From Dactylosporangium vinaceum (GTDB lineage: Bacteria; Actinomycetota; Actinomycetes; Mycobacteriales; Micromonosporaceae): a stretch of DNA of 64,000 nt. Under the pieces are notes generated by a model that saw only the letters and a program-made list of their open reading frames with translations, was not told where the DNA came from and did not search any database. Of the stretch, positions 54,444 to 64,000 are shown in pieces; within the stretch, counting starts at the first letter, position 1, and every line of letters starts with the position of its first letter. The translations under genes were made by a program, and so were the position numbers. Where the stretch lies: NCBI RefSeq assembly GCF_019904175.1, contig NZ_CP061913.1, positions 2,232,001-2,296,000 of the forward strand, in the 5' to 3' direction.

Positions 54444-55351
54444 CGCCACTGCCGGAGCAGCTCGGCCTCGCGCGCTCGGCTGAGCCGGCCGGGCTGCGCG
54501 GGCTCCAGCCGGGCGTCGCGGATCGTCTGCGCGAGCGGCCGGAACGTCAGCCCGGCCGCGATCGCCCTCGCCGGATCGGCCCGGTTGACCGCGGCCTCCT
54601 CGTCGGCGGCCGGCCAGAGCGGCAGGTCCTCGTGGCCGACGCCGCGCGCGAGCAGGAACTCCGGATCGACCCAGGTCAGGGTGGCGTCGGTGCCGTCCTG
54701 CATTGCGGTCAGCAGGTCGCCGAACGAGAGCCGCTCCGCGGGCCCGCTGGGGTGGAAGATCCCCGGCCGGGACCGCGCGGTCATCTCCAGTGCCCAGGCG
54801 GCCAGGTCGCGGGCGTCGATGAGCTGGATGGGCTCCTCCGGCCGGCCGGGCGCCAGCACCTCGCCGCCCTCCGCGATCCGCTTGACCCACCAGGTGAACC
54901 GCACCAGGTGGTCGTACGGCCCCACGACGTAGGGCAGGCGCAGGATGAGCGGGCGGCCGAAGCGCTCCTGCGCGACCCGCTCGCAGGCCGCCTTGAGGCC
55001 GCCGTACGAGTCGTCGTCACGGAGGCGGGCGTCCTCGGTGTAGCCGGCCGGCGGGTCGTCGTACACGGACACCGTCGAGATGAACGTGTAGAACCCGGTC
55101 TCGAGCACCTCGGCGAGCCGGGTGACCTGCTCGGGCCGGTACGCGCTCACGTCGATCGTGGCGTCCCAGCTCCCCTCGGCCACCTCGCCGAGGTCGCCGT
55201 CCCGGTCCGCGATGATGTGGCGGGCCTGCGGGTACAGCTGCCGCCCGGTCTTGCCTCGATGCAGCAGAGTGACCTCATGCCCGGCGGCCAGCGCCGCCTC
55301 GACGATGTGCCGCCCGACGAACTGCGTCCCGCCGACGATGAGCATCCGCAT
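54434..55351 (-). CDS. NAD-dependent epimerase/dehydratase family protein
   Basis: 305 residues, extended SDR: the start MRMLIVGGTQFVGRHIVEAALAAGHEVTLLHRG has the G-x-x-x-F-V-G cofactor loop. The catalytic Tyr-x-x-x-Lys appears as SYGGLKAA. This variant, with GGTQFVGRH and an Asp/Arg-rich C-terminus, is common in actinomycetes and its substrate is not known. Divergent from the nuclease operon across 109 bp. Confidence 0.85.
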   Translation of the reverse strand: MRMLIVGGTQFVGRHIVEAALAAGHEVTLLHRGKTGRQLYPQARHIIADRDGDLGEVAEGSWDATIDVSAYRPEQVTRLAEVLETGFYTFISTVSVYDDPPAGYTEDARLRDDDSYGGLKAACERVAQERFGRPLILRLPYVVGPYDHLVRFTWWVKRIAEGGEVLAPGRPEEPIQLIDARDLAAWALEMTARSRPGIFHPSGPAERLSFGDLLTAMQDGTDATLTWVDPEFLLARGVGHEDLPLWPAADEEAAVNRADPARAIAAGLTFRPLAQTIRDARLEPAQPGRLSRAREAELLRQWRQR

Positions 55352-55448
55352 GCACGCATCTTCGCAGAGGTGCGGTGCCGGAATGCCTGGGTCGTTCGGG
55401 TGGCGGCTGCGTATGATCAACGGAGTGCTTCCGGATAGGCACGGACAG

Positions 55449-55454
55449 TACGGT
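55449..55454 (+). promoter_or_regulatory. -10-like element of the nuclease/ATPase operon
   Basis: TACGGT ends 6 nt before the ATG at 55461, the spacing shared by many genes in this window. No Shine-Dalgarno sequence is present. It is the only promoter-like element seen for the three coupled genes that follow. Confidence 0.5.
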
Positions 55455-55460
55455 GCCTGC

Positions 55461-56501
55461 ATGGCCCCTGTGGCGGCGTTGGCACACTGGTGGGACGGGC
55501 CGCCGCGCCGCCAGGTCAGCCACCTGAGCGGGGTGGTGCCGGACCTGCTCGCCGTGGCCCTCGACCCGCTGCCGGCCGCCGCGCCCGCCGTGGTGTCGTT
55601 CCGCCCGGCCCCGCCCGGGTCTCCTGGTGATCAGGTGCACGACGTGCTGCGCGGGCTCGACCGGGCGGCCGTCGCCCTCTTTCCGGCCTGGCTGCCGGGC
55701 GCCGAGGCCCTCGACGGATCGAGCGCGCTCGGCGTGGCCGCGGTCCGGGCCCTGGCCGAGCGCACGGCCGCCGGCTCGCACAACTTCGGCCCGTTCCTGG
55801 CCGACCTCGCCGCCCGTGCCCTGTCCGGTGTCAGCGGGTCCACCTTCCCCGCGGAGGTGCGCGCGGCCGGGCTGGCCCGGGTCATCGCCGCCGCCTACGG
55901 CCGCGACCACCTCGTCGTCATCGCCGAGCTGCCCGGCGACGCGGACCCGGCCGCCGAGCGGGCGCTGGTGCACGCGGCGGAGTGGCTGGTCCACCACGCC
56001 GACGTGACGGTCTGGCTCGCGGGCGCCCCGCTGCGCAGCGTCGACCGGGTGCGCTCCGTGCGGTTCACCCTGCCGCCGGCGATCGCCACCCTGCCGGTCC
56101 CGCCGGTCCGCCCGGCCGCGGGGGCGCGCGTGACGTACCCGCCGCGCTCGGGGGTGCCGCGCGCCGACAGCCCGGCCGAGCAGGCCCTCGAACGCGCCCT
56201 GGCGGGGTGCGACTGGGCCCACGGCCGGCACTGGAACCACGACTACGACCCGGCCCCGCTGGGCCGCCGCTACCGCCTGGACCTGTACTGGCCGGCCGAG
56301 CGCCTGGTGGTCGAGGTCGACGGCGACGAGCACCGGGGCGTGACCCAGTTCGCCGACGACCACCGCCGCGACGTCCACCTCCAGCTCCACGGCAACCACG
56401 TCCTGCGCTTCACGAACGAGGACGTCCTGGCCGACGTCCGGCTCGTCGTCCACAACATCAGACAGCTGCTCGAACGGCGGCGGAAAGGCTCTTCGCGATG
56501 A
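55461..56501 (+). CDS. Putative endonuclease with C-terminal DUF559 (Vsr-like PD-(D/E)XK) domain
   Basis: 346 residues. Residues ~236-340 form a DUF559/Vsr-like nuclease: E239 in SPAEQALE, D274 in YRLDLYWP, E285/D287 in VVEVDGDEHRG, H291, the DDHRRD helix, then VLRFTNEDVL. All expected active-site residues are present. The N-terminal ~230 residues are Ala/Pro-rich alpha/beta sequence of no family I know and may sense or recruit. First gene of an operon; its stop overlaps the next start (ATGA). Confidence 0.82.
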   Translation: MAPVAALAHWWDGPPRRQVSHLSGVVPDLLAVALDPLPAAAPAVVSFRPAPPGSPGDQVHDVLRGLDRAAVALFPAWLPGAEALDGSSALGVAAVRALAERTAAGSHNFGPFLADLAARALSGVSGSTFPAEVRAAGLARVIAAAYGRDHLVVIAELPGDADPAAERALVHAAEWLVHHADVTVWLAGAPLRSVDRVRSVRFTLPPAIATLPVPPVRPAAGARVTYPPRSGVPRADSPAEQALERALAGCDWAHGRHWNHDYDPAPLGRRYRLDLYWPAERLVVEVDGDEHRGVTQFADDHRRDVHLQLHGNHVLRFTNEDVLADVRLVVHNIRQLLERRRKGSSR

Positions 56502-57403
56502 AACCAGCTCTGGTCAAGATCCTCAAGGTTCTCCAGGAAAACGGCCCGATGGACAACAAGCAGCTCAAGGCGGCGGGGGCGGGCGAGCTCACCGGAACGG
56601 ACAAAAACAAGCTGAACGATCAGGGCCTGGTCGTCACCGAAAAGGTCGGGCGGGCGTTCGTACACACGCTCACGCCGGCCGGTCGCGAGCAGCTCCCGTC
56701 GCTGGAGCAGCCGGTGGTGCGGCGGCCGGTGCCGGCCTCCGCGCCGAAGCGGCCGGGCGCCGGCCTGTCACCGAATCAGATCCTGGCCGTTGTCGTGCTC
56801 ATGGCCGAGGCTCGGGAGCTGACGAATGCCGAGTTCGCCGAGATCGCCGGCTTCCCGCTCAACGGCCGGGACAACGCGAGGCTCGTGAAGCTCGGCCTGG
56901 TCGAGACCGACAAGAGCACCCGGCCCTTCTCCCACCAGCTCACCGACGCCGGCTGGAGCCTGGCCCGGACCCTGCACGAGACCGAGCCGCCGAAGGAGGG
57001 CCGCTCGGCGATCCGGACCCTCTTCGCGCTGATGGCAAACGTCGGGCGGGCCCTGGATCGGCTGCAGATCAGCCACGGGGAGTTCTTCAAGCAGACGCAG
57101 GGCACCGTGGACGCGGCGCCGGCCGGCACCGCCGGGCCGGAGGACCTGGAGGGCGCGATCCGGGCCGCGTACGCCGAACTCGCCAACCCGCCCGGCGCCT
57201 GGGTCGGCCTGGCCGATGTGCGGGACCGGCTGCCGGACGCCGACCGGGCGGCCGTCGACGCGGTGCTGCGGGCCATGCTGTCCCAGCCCGGCGTGCGGGT
57301 CATTCCGGTGGCCAACCTGAAGGCGCTGCAGCCCCGGGACCGCGCGGCCGCGGTACGGATCGGCGGCGAGGACAGTCACATGATGGCGATCAAGTCGTCA
57401 TGA
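56498..57403 (+). CDS. Multi-winged-helix protein of the nuclease/ATPase operon
   Basis: 301 residues with at least two winged-helix modules: LVKILKVLQENGPMDNKQLKAAG with a wing near residue 50, and ILAVVVLMAEARELTNAEFAEIAG near 95. A third is possible in the C-terminal ~90 residues (WVGLADVRDRLPDADRAAVDAVL), ending in the IGGEDSHMM motif that I associate with DNA-binding subunits in ATPase-linked loci. It probably binds DNA or nucleoprotein for the partner enzymes. ATGA overlaps at both ends imply fixed stoichiometry. Confidence 0.7.
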   Translation: MKPALVKILKVLQENGPMDNKQLKAAGAGELTGTDKNKLNDQGLVVTEKVGRAFVHTLTPAGREQLPSLEQPVVRRPVPASAPKRPGAGLSPNQILAVVVLMAEARELTNAEFAEIAGFPLNGRDNARLVKLGLVETDKSTRPFSHQLTDAGWSLARTLHETEPPKEGRSAIRTLFALMANVGRALDRLQISHGEFFKQTQGTVDAAPAGTAGPEDLEGAIRAAYAELANPPGAWVGLADVRDRLPDADRAAVDAVLRAMLSQPGVRVIPVANLKALQPRDRAAAVRIGGEDSHMMAIKSS

Positions 57404-60400
57404 TCACCGAGATGCAGCGGGCGGTGCTGCGCTCCTTCGACTTCAACCCGGCGCCGACGCCTGACGACGTGTGGCGCGACTCCCGGTACAACGTGCCGGA
57501 GCTGCACGAGAAGACGGCGAAGGAGATCGTCAGCGGCACCAACCGGGCCCGGCGGGAGGACATCTCCAAGCCGCTGAGCGTGGCGATGCAGGGCCGGGCC
57601 GGCTCGGGCAAGACGCATCTGCTCGGCGCCATCCGGGAGACGATCCAGGCCAACGGGGGATACTTCGTCCTGGTCAACATGATCAGCGGCCGGACGTTCT
57701 GGTCCAGCACCGCCCTGTGCATGGTCGAGTGCCTCGATCAGCCGGCGAAGGGCTGGACCAGTCAGCTGGTGCGGTTCCTGCGCACGCTCAGCGTCGACCT
57801 GCACCTGCCGACCGAGGTGCGCGACGCGATCGCCGGTGACAAGGCGCTGACCAGGTCGGACCTCGACGCCTTCATCGATGCGCTGCGGACCGAACACCGC
57901 GACGTCGGCAAGCAGTGTCAGGACACCGCCCGGGCTCTGGTGCTCAACGGGTCGAAGGACTTCGAGGCCCAGGACGTCGGCTACGCGCACCTCATCTCCG
58001 AGCTCGGTGACCCCGAGGGGCGGCGGCGGTGGGGCCTGTCGCAGGCGGTCCGCAGCCCCCAGCAGATCGTGCAGGACATCTCCCGCTTGATGGCGCTGCC
58101 GATGGACCCGACCGTGATCGCGATCGACCAGATCGACACCCTGTTCGCCCAGACCACCACCACGGTGTTCGGCCCCGCGGAGACCCTCGACGACGAGAAG
58201 GCCGGCCTCCTCGGTCAGGTCGCCGACGGGCTGCTGGTCCTCCGCGAGATCACCCGCCGCACGCTCGTCGTGGTCTCCTGCCTGCCCGACACGTGGGCCC
58301 TCATCGAGCGCAACGCACCGGGCCCGGTGAAGGAGCGGTTCCGGCTCGAAGAGTTGCCCGACTGGATCCCTACCGATGAGATCGCCGAGGCGATCGTCGC
58401 GCGGCGCCTGCGTGCCACCACCTTCGGGGCCGCGTACGACACCTGGCCGATCCGCCCTGAGGCGTTCAAGGGAATCCGTTACAAATACACGCCCCGTGCG
58501 CTGCTGCGTATGGTCGAGGCCCACGTGCACCGGTGCCTCGACGAGGAGCGGGTCGTGGAGCTGGACCGGTTCCCGGACAACGTGGATGATTCGACGTCAG
58601 CGACCGTGCGGAAGGCCGAGGCCCCGCCGGACCACCTGGCGGCGATCGACGTGCGGTTCGCGGAGCTGGTGGGGGCGCTCGACGTGTCCGCGGCGCTGCA
58701 GCACACGACCGAGGACGCCCAGATACCGCCGTTGCTGGCCGCCGGGCTCACCGCGTGGATCGACGAGCAGGCGCCGACCGGGGTCACCTACAAGCACGAC
58801 CCGCTGCCGAGCCGGAAGCCCTCGCTGCACGGGCGGCTCATCGAGGTGCTCGACGAGTCGATCGAGAACGAGGCGCACTGGGGGTTCCGGGCGATCAACA
58901 GCCCGAGTGCGGTGGCCGTCATCAGCCGGGTCAAGGCGGCCTCGACGATGGCCGGGCTCGACGCGGCCGTGCCGCAGCGGCGGCTGATCGTGCTGCGCAA
59001 CTCGCCGTGGCCGACCGGGAAGCGCACCGGCGAGGTCGTGGACGCGTTCCACGCGGCCGGCGGGGTCGTGGTCAGGATCTCGGAGCGGGACCTCAAGGTC
59101 TTCGCCGCCCTGCAGCACCTCGCGGTGGCGCCGCCGCCGCATTTCCAGGAGTGGCTGCAGTCGAGGCGGCCGGCCAGCGGGACCGCGCTGTTCGCGGAGA
59201 CGCTGACCCCGCCCGCTAACGCGTCCGCGCGTGAGGTGGCCGAACCGCCCGCGTCCGCGCGTGAAGTGGCCGGATCGCCCGCGTCCGCGCGTGGCGTGGG
59301 CGGGCCGCCCGCGGTTGCGGCGGGCACGATCACGCTGGGGAAGGAGGCGGAGTCCGGCGCGGCGTTCACCGTCGGGCTGGAGTCGCTGCGGCGGCACACC
59401 GTGGTGTTCGCCGGGTCCGGGTCCGGCAAGACGGTGCTCATCCGGCGGCTCGTGGAGGAGTGCGCGCGGGCCGGGGTCTCGTCCATTGTGCTCGACCCTA
59501 ACAACGACCTGGCCCGGCTCGGCGACCCGTGGCCCGCGGCGCCCGCCGGGTGGGGGCCGGGCGACGACGAGCGGGCCGCGGACTACCTGGCGAACACCGA
59601 TGTCGTCGTCTGGACGCCGCGGGTGACGAGCGGGCGGCCGCTGGCGTTCCAGCCGCTGCCGGACTTCGCGCCGGTGCTCGACTCCGCCGACGAGTTCGAC
59701 CAGGCCGTCACGTCCGCGGTGGAGGCGCTGGCCCCGCGGGCCGGGGTGCACGCCGGGACCCGGGTCGCCCAGCAGGGGCGGGCGGTGCTGACCGAGGCGC
59801 TCGTGGCCTACGCGCGGGCCGGGCACTCGGGGCTGCGCGGGTTCGCGGACTTCCTGGCCGACCTGCCCGAGGGCGTCAGCCGGCTGGCGAAGGCGGCCAA
59901 GCTGGCCGGGGACGCGGCGGAGACGCTCAAGGCCTCGATGGTGACCGATCCGCTGTTCGGCGGGCAGGGGGCCGCGGTCGACCCCGGGGTGCTGCTCACG
60001 CCGCCGGCCGGGAAGCGGGCCCGGGTGTCGGTCATCAACCTGGCCGGGCTGAACTCCGACGAGCAGCGGCAGAGCTTCGTGAACCAGCTGCAGATGGCGC
60101 TGTTCGCGTGGATTAAGCGGAATCCGGCGGGGGATCGGCCACTGGGCGGGCTGTTCGTGATGGACGAGGCGCAGACGCTGGCGCCGGCGACCGGGAGCAC
60201 GCCGTGCACCGCGAGCACGATCGCGCTGGCCGCGCAGGCGCGCAAGTACGGCCTCGGGCTCGTGTTCGCGACGCAGGCGCCGAAGGGGCTGCACAACCAG
60301 ATCTCCGGCAACGCGACGACGCAGTTCTTCGGGCTGCTCAACGCGCCCGCGCAGATCGATGCGGCAAAGGAGCTGGCGCAGGCCAAAGGCGGGCGGCTAC

Positions 60401-60546
60401 CCGATATCGGGCGGCTGTCCAGCGGGTCGTTCTTCGCGGCCGGGGAGGGGTTCTCGTTCGTGAAGATCGCCGCGCCGATGTGCCTGTCGCACCATCCCTC
60501 GGCGCCGCTGACTCCGGAGGAGGTGGTGCGGAGGGCGCGCGGGTGA
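57400..60546 (+). CDS. Dual P-loop ATPase: AAA/STAND-like module plus HerA-like translocase
   Basis: 1048 residues. Module 1 (~1-400): Walker A GRAGSGKTHLL (K71), Walker B TVIAIDQIDTLF (D243) and a sensor-like LVVVSCLPDTW. Residues ~410-600 form an alpha/beta linker domain with RRLIVLRNSPWPTG. A tandem ASAREVA-type linker (607-636) follows. Module 2 (~643-1048) is HerA/FtsK-like: VVFAGSGSGKTVLIRRL (K677), SIVLDPNNDLAR, Walker B LFVMDEAQTL (D922, E923), and ARKYGLGLVFATQAPKGL. HerA ATPases pump DNA for nucleases in repair and phage defence. Last gene of the coupled operon. Confidence 0.82.
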   Translation: MITEMQRAVLRSFDFNPAPTPDDVWRDSRYNVPELHEKTAKEIVSGTNRARREDISKPLSVAMQGRAGSGKTHLLGAIRETIQANGGYFVLVNMISGRTFWSSTALCMVECLDQPAKGWTSQLVRFLRTLSVDLHLPTEVRDAIAGDKALTRSDLDAFIDALRTEHRDVGKQCQDTARALVLNGSKDFEAQDVGYAHLISELGDPEGRRRWGLSQAVRSPQQIVQDISRLMALPMDPTVIAIDQIDTLFAQTTTTVFGPAETLDDEKAGLLGQVADGLLVLREITRRTLVVVSCLPDTWALIERNAPGPVKERFRLEELPDWIPTDEIAEAIVARRLRATTFGAAYDTWPIRPEAFKGIRYKYTPRALLRMVEAHVHRCLDEERVVELDRFPDNVDDSTSATVRKAEAPPDHLAAIDVRFAELVGALDVSAALQHTTEDAQIPPLLAAGLTAWIDEQAPTGVTYKHDPLPSRKPSLHGRLIEVLDESIENEAHWGFRAINSPSAVAVISRVKAASTMAGLDAAVPQRRLIVLRNSPWPTGKRTGEVVDAFHAAGGVVVRISERDLKVFAALQHLAVAPPPHFQEWLQSRRPASGTALFAETLTPPANASAREVAEPPASAREVAGSPASARGVGGPPAVAAGTITLGKEAESGAAFTVGLESLRRHTVVFAGSGSGKTVLIRRLVEECARAGVSSIVLDPNNDLARLGDPWPAAPAGWGPGDDERAADYLANTDVVVWTPRVTSGRPLAFQPLPDFAPVLDSADEFDQAVTSAVEALAPRAGVHAGTRVAQQGRAVLTEALVAYARAGHSGLRGFADFLADLPEGVSRLAKAAKLAGDAAETLKASMVTDPLFGGQGAAVDPGVLLTPPAGKRARVSVINLAGLNSDEQRQSFVNQLQMALFAWIKRNPAGDRPLGGLFVMDEAQTLAPATGSTPCTASTIALAAQARKYGLGLVFATQAPKGLHNQISGNATTQFFGLLNAPAQIDAAKELAQAKGGRLPDIGRLSSGSFFAAGEGFSFVKIAAPMCLSHHPSAPLTPEEVVRRARG
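59221..59310 (+). repeat. Three in-frame 30-bp repeats inside the ATPase gene
   Basis: Three adjacent 30-bp units each begin GCGTCCGCGCGTG and end CGCCC. They encode ASAREVAEPP, ASAREVAGSP and ASARGVGGPP, the flexible linker between the middle domain and the HerA-like module. Exact multiples of three keep the frame. Confidence 0.85.
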
Positions 60547-60574
60547 GGTACCGCCGCGCCCTCCGCAGTGTGCA

Positions 60575-62425
60575 TCAGTTGAGTGTGAACTTTTGGGCGG
60601 CGCTGCCGTTGCAGTCCCAGATCTGCAGCCGGGTGCCGTTGGCGGTGGCGCCGTTGGGGGCGTCGAGGCAGCGGCCGGACTGGGGGTTGCGCAGCGAGCC
60701 GTCGGCCTGCTGCTGGAAGACCTGGCCGCCCACGCCGTTGCAGTCCCAGAGCTCGACCTGGGTGCCGTTGGCGGTGCCGTTGCCGTTGATGTCGAGGCAG
60801 CGGCCGAGGGTGCGCAGGGCCCCGTTGGACTGGTGGAACCAGTGCTGGTCGGCGGCGTAGGACTGGCAGTCCCAGAGCTGGACGGCGGTGCCGTTGACCC
60901 CGGAGTCGTCGGCGGCCACGTCGACGCACTTGCCGCCGGGGCCGACGTTCGTGCCGCCGCCGTTCACGGCGAACTTCTGCGCCGCGGAGCCGTTGCAGTC
61001 CCAGATCTGCAGGCGCGTGCCGTTGCCCGTGCTGCCGTTCGGGGAGTCGAGGCAGCGGCCGGACTGCGGGTTGCGCAGCGAGCCGTCGGCCTGCTGGACC
61101 CACTGCTGCCCGCCGACGCCGTTGCAGTCCCAGAGCTCGACCTGCGTGCCGTTGGCCGTGCCATTGCCGTTGATGTCCAGGCAGCGGTTGATGGTGCGCA
61201 GCGAGTTGTCGGCGAAGTGCGTCCAGTGCTGGTCCTCGGCGAAGTTCTGGCAGTCCCAGAGCTGCACGCCCGCGCCGTTGGTGCCGGTGTCGTCGGCGGC
61301 CACGTCGACGCACTTGCCGCCGGGGCCGGCGATGGTGCCCTGCGGACCGTTCGGCACGTTCGTCTGGCCGCTGTAGCCGACGCTGACGACGTTCGTCTGG
61401 ATCGCGTTCTCGGCGGCGTCGGTCGGGTATCCGGCCACCATCGCACCCTCGAACCAGGTGCCCCGGTTGCGGTTGGAGTTGTCACCGCCGATGCCGAGGA
61501 TGATGCCGCCTTCCTGGTGCATCGGGCGGTACCCGGCCTTGTCTGTCGGCAGCGCGCCGTTCCACCAGGTCGTGAGCCCGCCGGACTGTGAGTTGCCGCC
61601 TTTGAGGGCGTACGTGGTCTGGCCGTTGTTCTTGAGGACGGCGGTGACGTACGCCGAGTTGTTCCCCGGGTTCGGGTTCGACCCGTTGCCGCCCTGGAAC
61701 ATGCCGTTCTCCATGTCCGCCTCGATCCACGGGCCGGAGCCCTGGCACGGCGGGAAGAAGCAGGTCGTGGCGATGCTGACGGCGTCCATGTGGCCGTTGC
61801 CGGTGTCGAACGGCGTCGACTCGGCGTTGCCGTAGTCGAAGCAGCAGTCCGAGTTCACGTGCGTGCCGCTGGCGACCATGTAGACGCCCTCGGGCTGGCC
61901 GTTGACGGCGACACCGGGGGCGCGGCCGTTGAAGCGGTAGCCGACGCCGGGTGACACCCACAGCCCGTACACCTTGTGGCCGCCCGCGGTCACGGCGATC
62001 TCGGCCGCGTCCGCGCCCCGGTCGCCGGAGCCGGCACCGCCGTCGGGCGCGATGGTGAGGTCGCTGTGGTTGCTCGTCTGGTCGTAGATGCGCGTGATCC
62101 GGCACGTGGTGCCGTTGCAGAACGCGTCCTGGTCGGCGGCGTTGGCGTACCCGCCCGCGGCGAGCAGCCCGATGTTGTGCGTGGCCCCGCTGTCGGCCCG
62201 CTGCACGGTGTAGAGCGGCCCGTTGTACGCCGCGAACAGCGCCCGGGTCGTGCTGTGCGCGGCCACGCAGGCCGTGCCGTTGGAAGCGTAGATGTCGCAC
62301 GGCAGGGGCCCGGCGGCCTGCGCCGTCCCGGTGAGCCCGACAATGCCGGCGGCGGTGAGGGCCAGGCTCGCGACGAGGGAGAGGACCACTCTCCGCCGCC
62401 GGCCTGGTCGTGATCGACTGACCAC
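60575..62425 (-). CDS. abfB: Secreted GH54 alpha-L-arabinofuranosidase with two ricin-type lectin modules
   Basis: 616 residues. A long basic signal region ends in AQA, then comes a GH54 catalytic domain (LPCDIYASNGTACVAAHSTTRALF, DCCFDYGNAES, ADMENGMF with the nucleophile Glu, ILGIGGDNSN with the acid/base Asp). Assignments follow the fungal AbfB from memory. The usual arabinose-binding CBM42 is absent. Instead two ~120-residue ricin B-type (CBM13) modules with QLWDC/ELWDCNGVGGQ/QIWDCNG repeats follow, about 80% alike. It releases arabinose from arabinan or arabinoxylan outside the cell. GTG 62425 follows AGAGG. Confidence 0.9.
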   Translation of the reverse strand: MVSRSRPGRRRRVVLSLVASLALTAAGIVGLTGTAQAAGPLPCDIYASNGTACVAAHSTTRALFAAYNGPLYTVQRADSGATHNIGLLAAGGYANAADQDAFCNGTTCRITRIYDQTSNHSDLTIAPDGGAGSGDRGADAAEIAVTAGGHKVYGLWVSPGVGYRFNGRAPGVAVNGQPEGVYMVASGTHVNSDCCFDYGNAESTPFDTGNGHMDAVSIATTCFFPPCQGSGPWIEADMENGMFQGGNGSNPNPGNNSAYVTAVLKNNGQTTYALKGGNSQSGGLTTWWNGALPTDKAGYRPMHQEGGIILGIGGDNSNRNRGTWFEGAMVAGYPTDAAENAIQTNVVSVGYSGQTNVPNGPQGTIAGPGGKCVDVAADDTGTNGAGVQLWDCQNFAEDQHWTHFADNSLRTINRCLDINGNGTANGTQVELWDCNGVGGQQWVQQADGSLRNPQSGRCLDSPNGSTGNGTRLQIWDCNGSAAQKFAVNGGGTNVGPGGKCVDVAADDSGVNGTAVQLWDCQSYAADQHWFHQSNGALRTLGRCLDINGNGTANGTQVELWDCNGVGGQVFQQQADGSLRNPQSGRCLDAPNGATANGTRLQIWDCNGSAAQKFTLN

Positions 62426-62614
62426 GGAGGACCTCTTTCGTTCGGGGGTGTGATGGAGCCCGATGGCGGTGGACCCCGGCAACGCATTGGTGTCTCAGTA
62501 TGGTTGTTCACGATCGTCTTTGGTAGAACATGTTGATAAGTGTTGGATCACCGGCGTTTCGGTGTGACGGGACTGTCATATACGCCCGATCGGCGTGTCG
62601 TGAGCCATCGGGGT

Positions 62615-62644
62615 TGCATGGTTATGCAGAGTCTCGTATATGCT
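62615..62644 (+). promoter_or_regulatory. ARG box and leaderless promoter of argG
   Basis: TGCAT-GGTT-ATGCA (62615-62628) is a perfect ArgR-type box. A further ATGC lies within the -10 region. TATGCT (62639-62644) ends 6 nt before the GTG start at 62651. ArgR bound here would block the promoter. No arg regulator gene is in the window. Confidence 0.7.
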
Positions 62645-62647
62645 TGA

Positions 62648-64000
<1,353 letters not shown>

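Overview
The window is a gene-dense, very GC-rich chromosomal segment of an actinomycete, most likely a filamentous Micromonosporaceae (Actinoplanes-like). Pointers are a type VII secretion mycosin, the DUF4235/DUF3618/holin-family trio, an ECF41 (SigJ-type) sigma factor, an F420-type PPOX protein, GTG/TTG starts and many stop/start overlaps. No rRNA, tRNA, insertion sequence, integrase, prophage or CRISPR array was seen. About 65 protein genes are supported; both outermost genes are cut by the window edges.

Layout. 1-3 kb: tail of a type VII secretion gene, mycosin and an MscS channel. 3.1-7.2 kb: pyruvate kinase, acyl-CoA thioesterase, and two cysteine-free Rrf2 regulators around an FMN reductase. 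7.3-11.2 kb: xylose regulon (ROK repressor, xylA, xylB) with operator and terminator. 11.2-17 kb: PPOX protein, envelope trio, then a TetR/Ntn-hydrolase/DUF1028 group facing an MFS efflux pump. 17-21 kb: dialkylglycine decarboxylase with its LysR regulator and a two-component system. 21-27 kb: SDR, QueA-like enzyme, HrpA helicase. 27-30 kb: pentapeptide protein, RidA, NTF2-like, Mug. 30.8-35.5 kb: MFS, secreted anchored protein, cytochrome bd oxidase. 35.6-40.5 kb: proteins of unknown function and an OhrR/Ohr peroxide operon extended by two genes. 40.6-45.7 kb: ECF41 sigma factor with a GMC oxidoreductase, then small proteins. 46.2-54.4 kb: beta-helix lipoprotein, WapI-like protein, NlpC/P60 hydrolase, LLM and FAD enzymes, GH13 enzyme. 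54.4-60.5 kb: epimerase, then a translationally coupled operon of a DUF559-type nuclease, a multi-winged-helix protein and a 1048-residue protein with two P-loop ATPase domains, the second HerA-like. 60.6-64 kb: GH54 arabinofuranosidase with two lectin modules, and argG with an ARG box.

Two window-wide patterns stand out. At least 20 genes have a TAnnnT hexamer ending 6-9 nt before the start codon and mostly no Shine-Dalgarno sequence, which suggests widespread leaderless mRNAs and also helps to choose starts. In addition, each long non-coding gap carries its own short tandem-repeat array, with periods of about 15, 16, 23, 35 or 43 bp. The best candidate for an undescribed system is the nuclease/wHTH/dual-ATPase operon at 55461-60546, which looks like an anti-phage or DNA-processing module. 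Next are the TetR-coupled HslV-like peptidase beside a second Ntn-fold protein, and the 9-bp GTCAC iterons before the pentapeptide gene.
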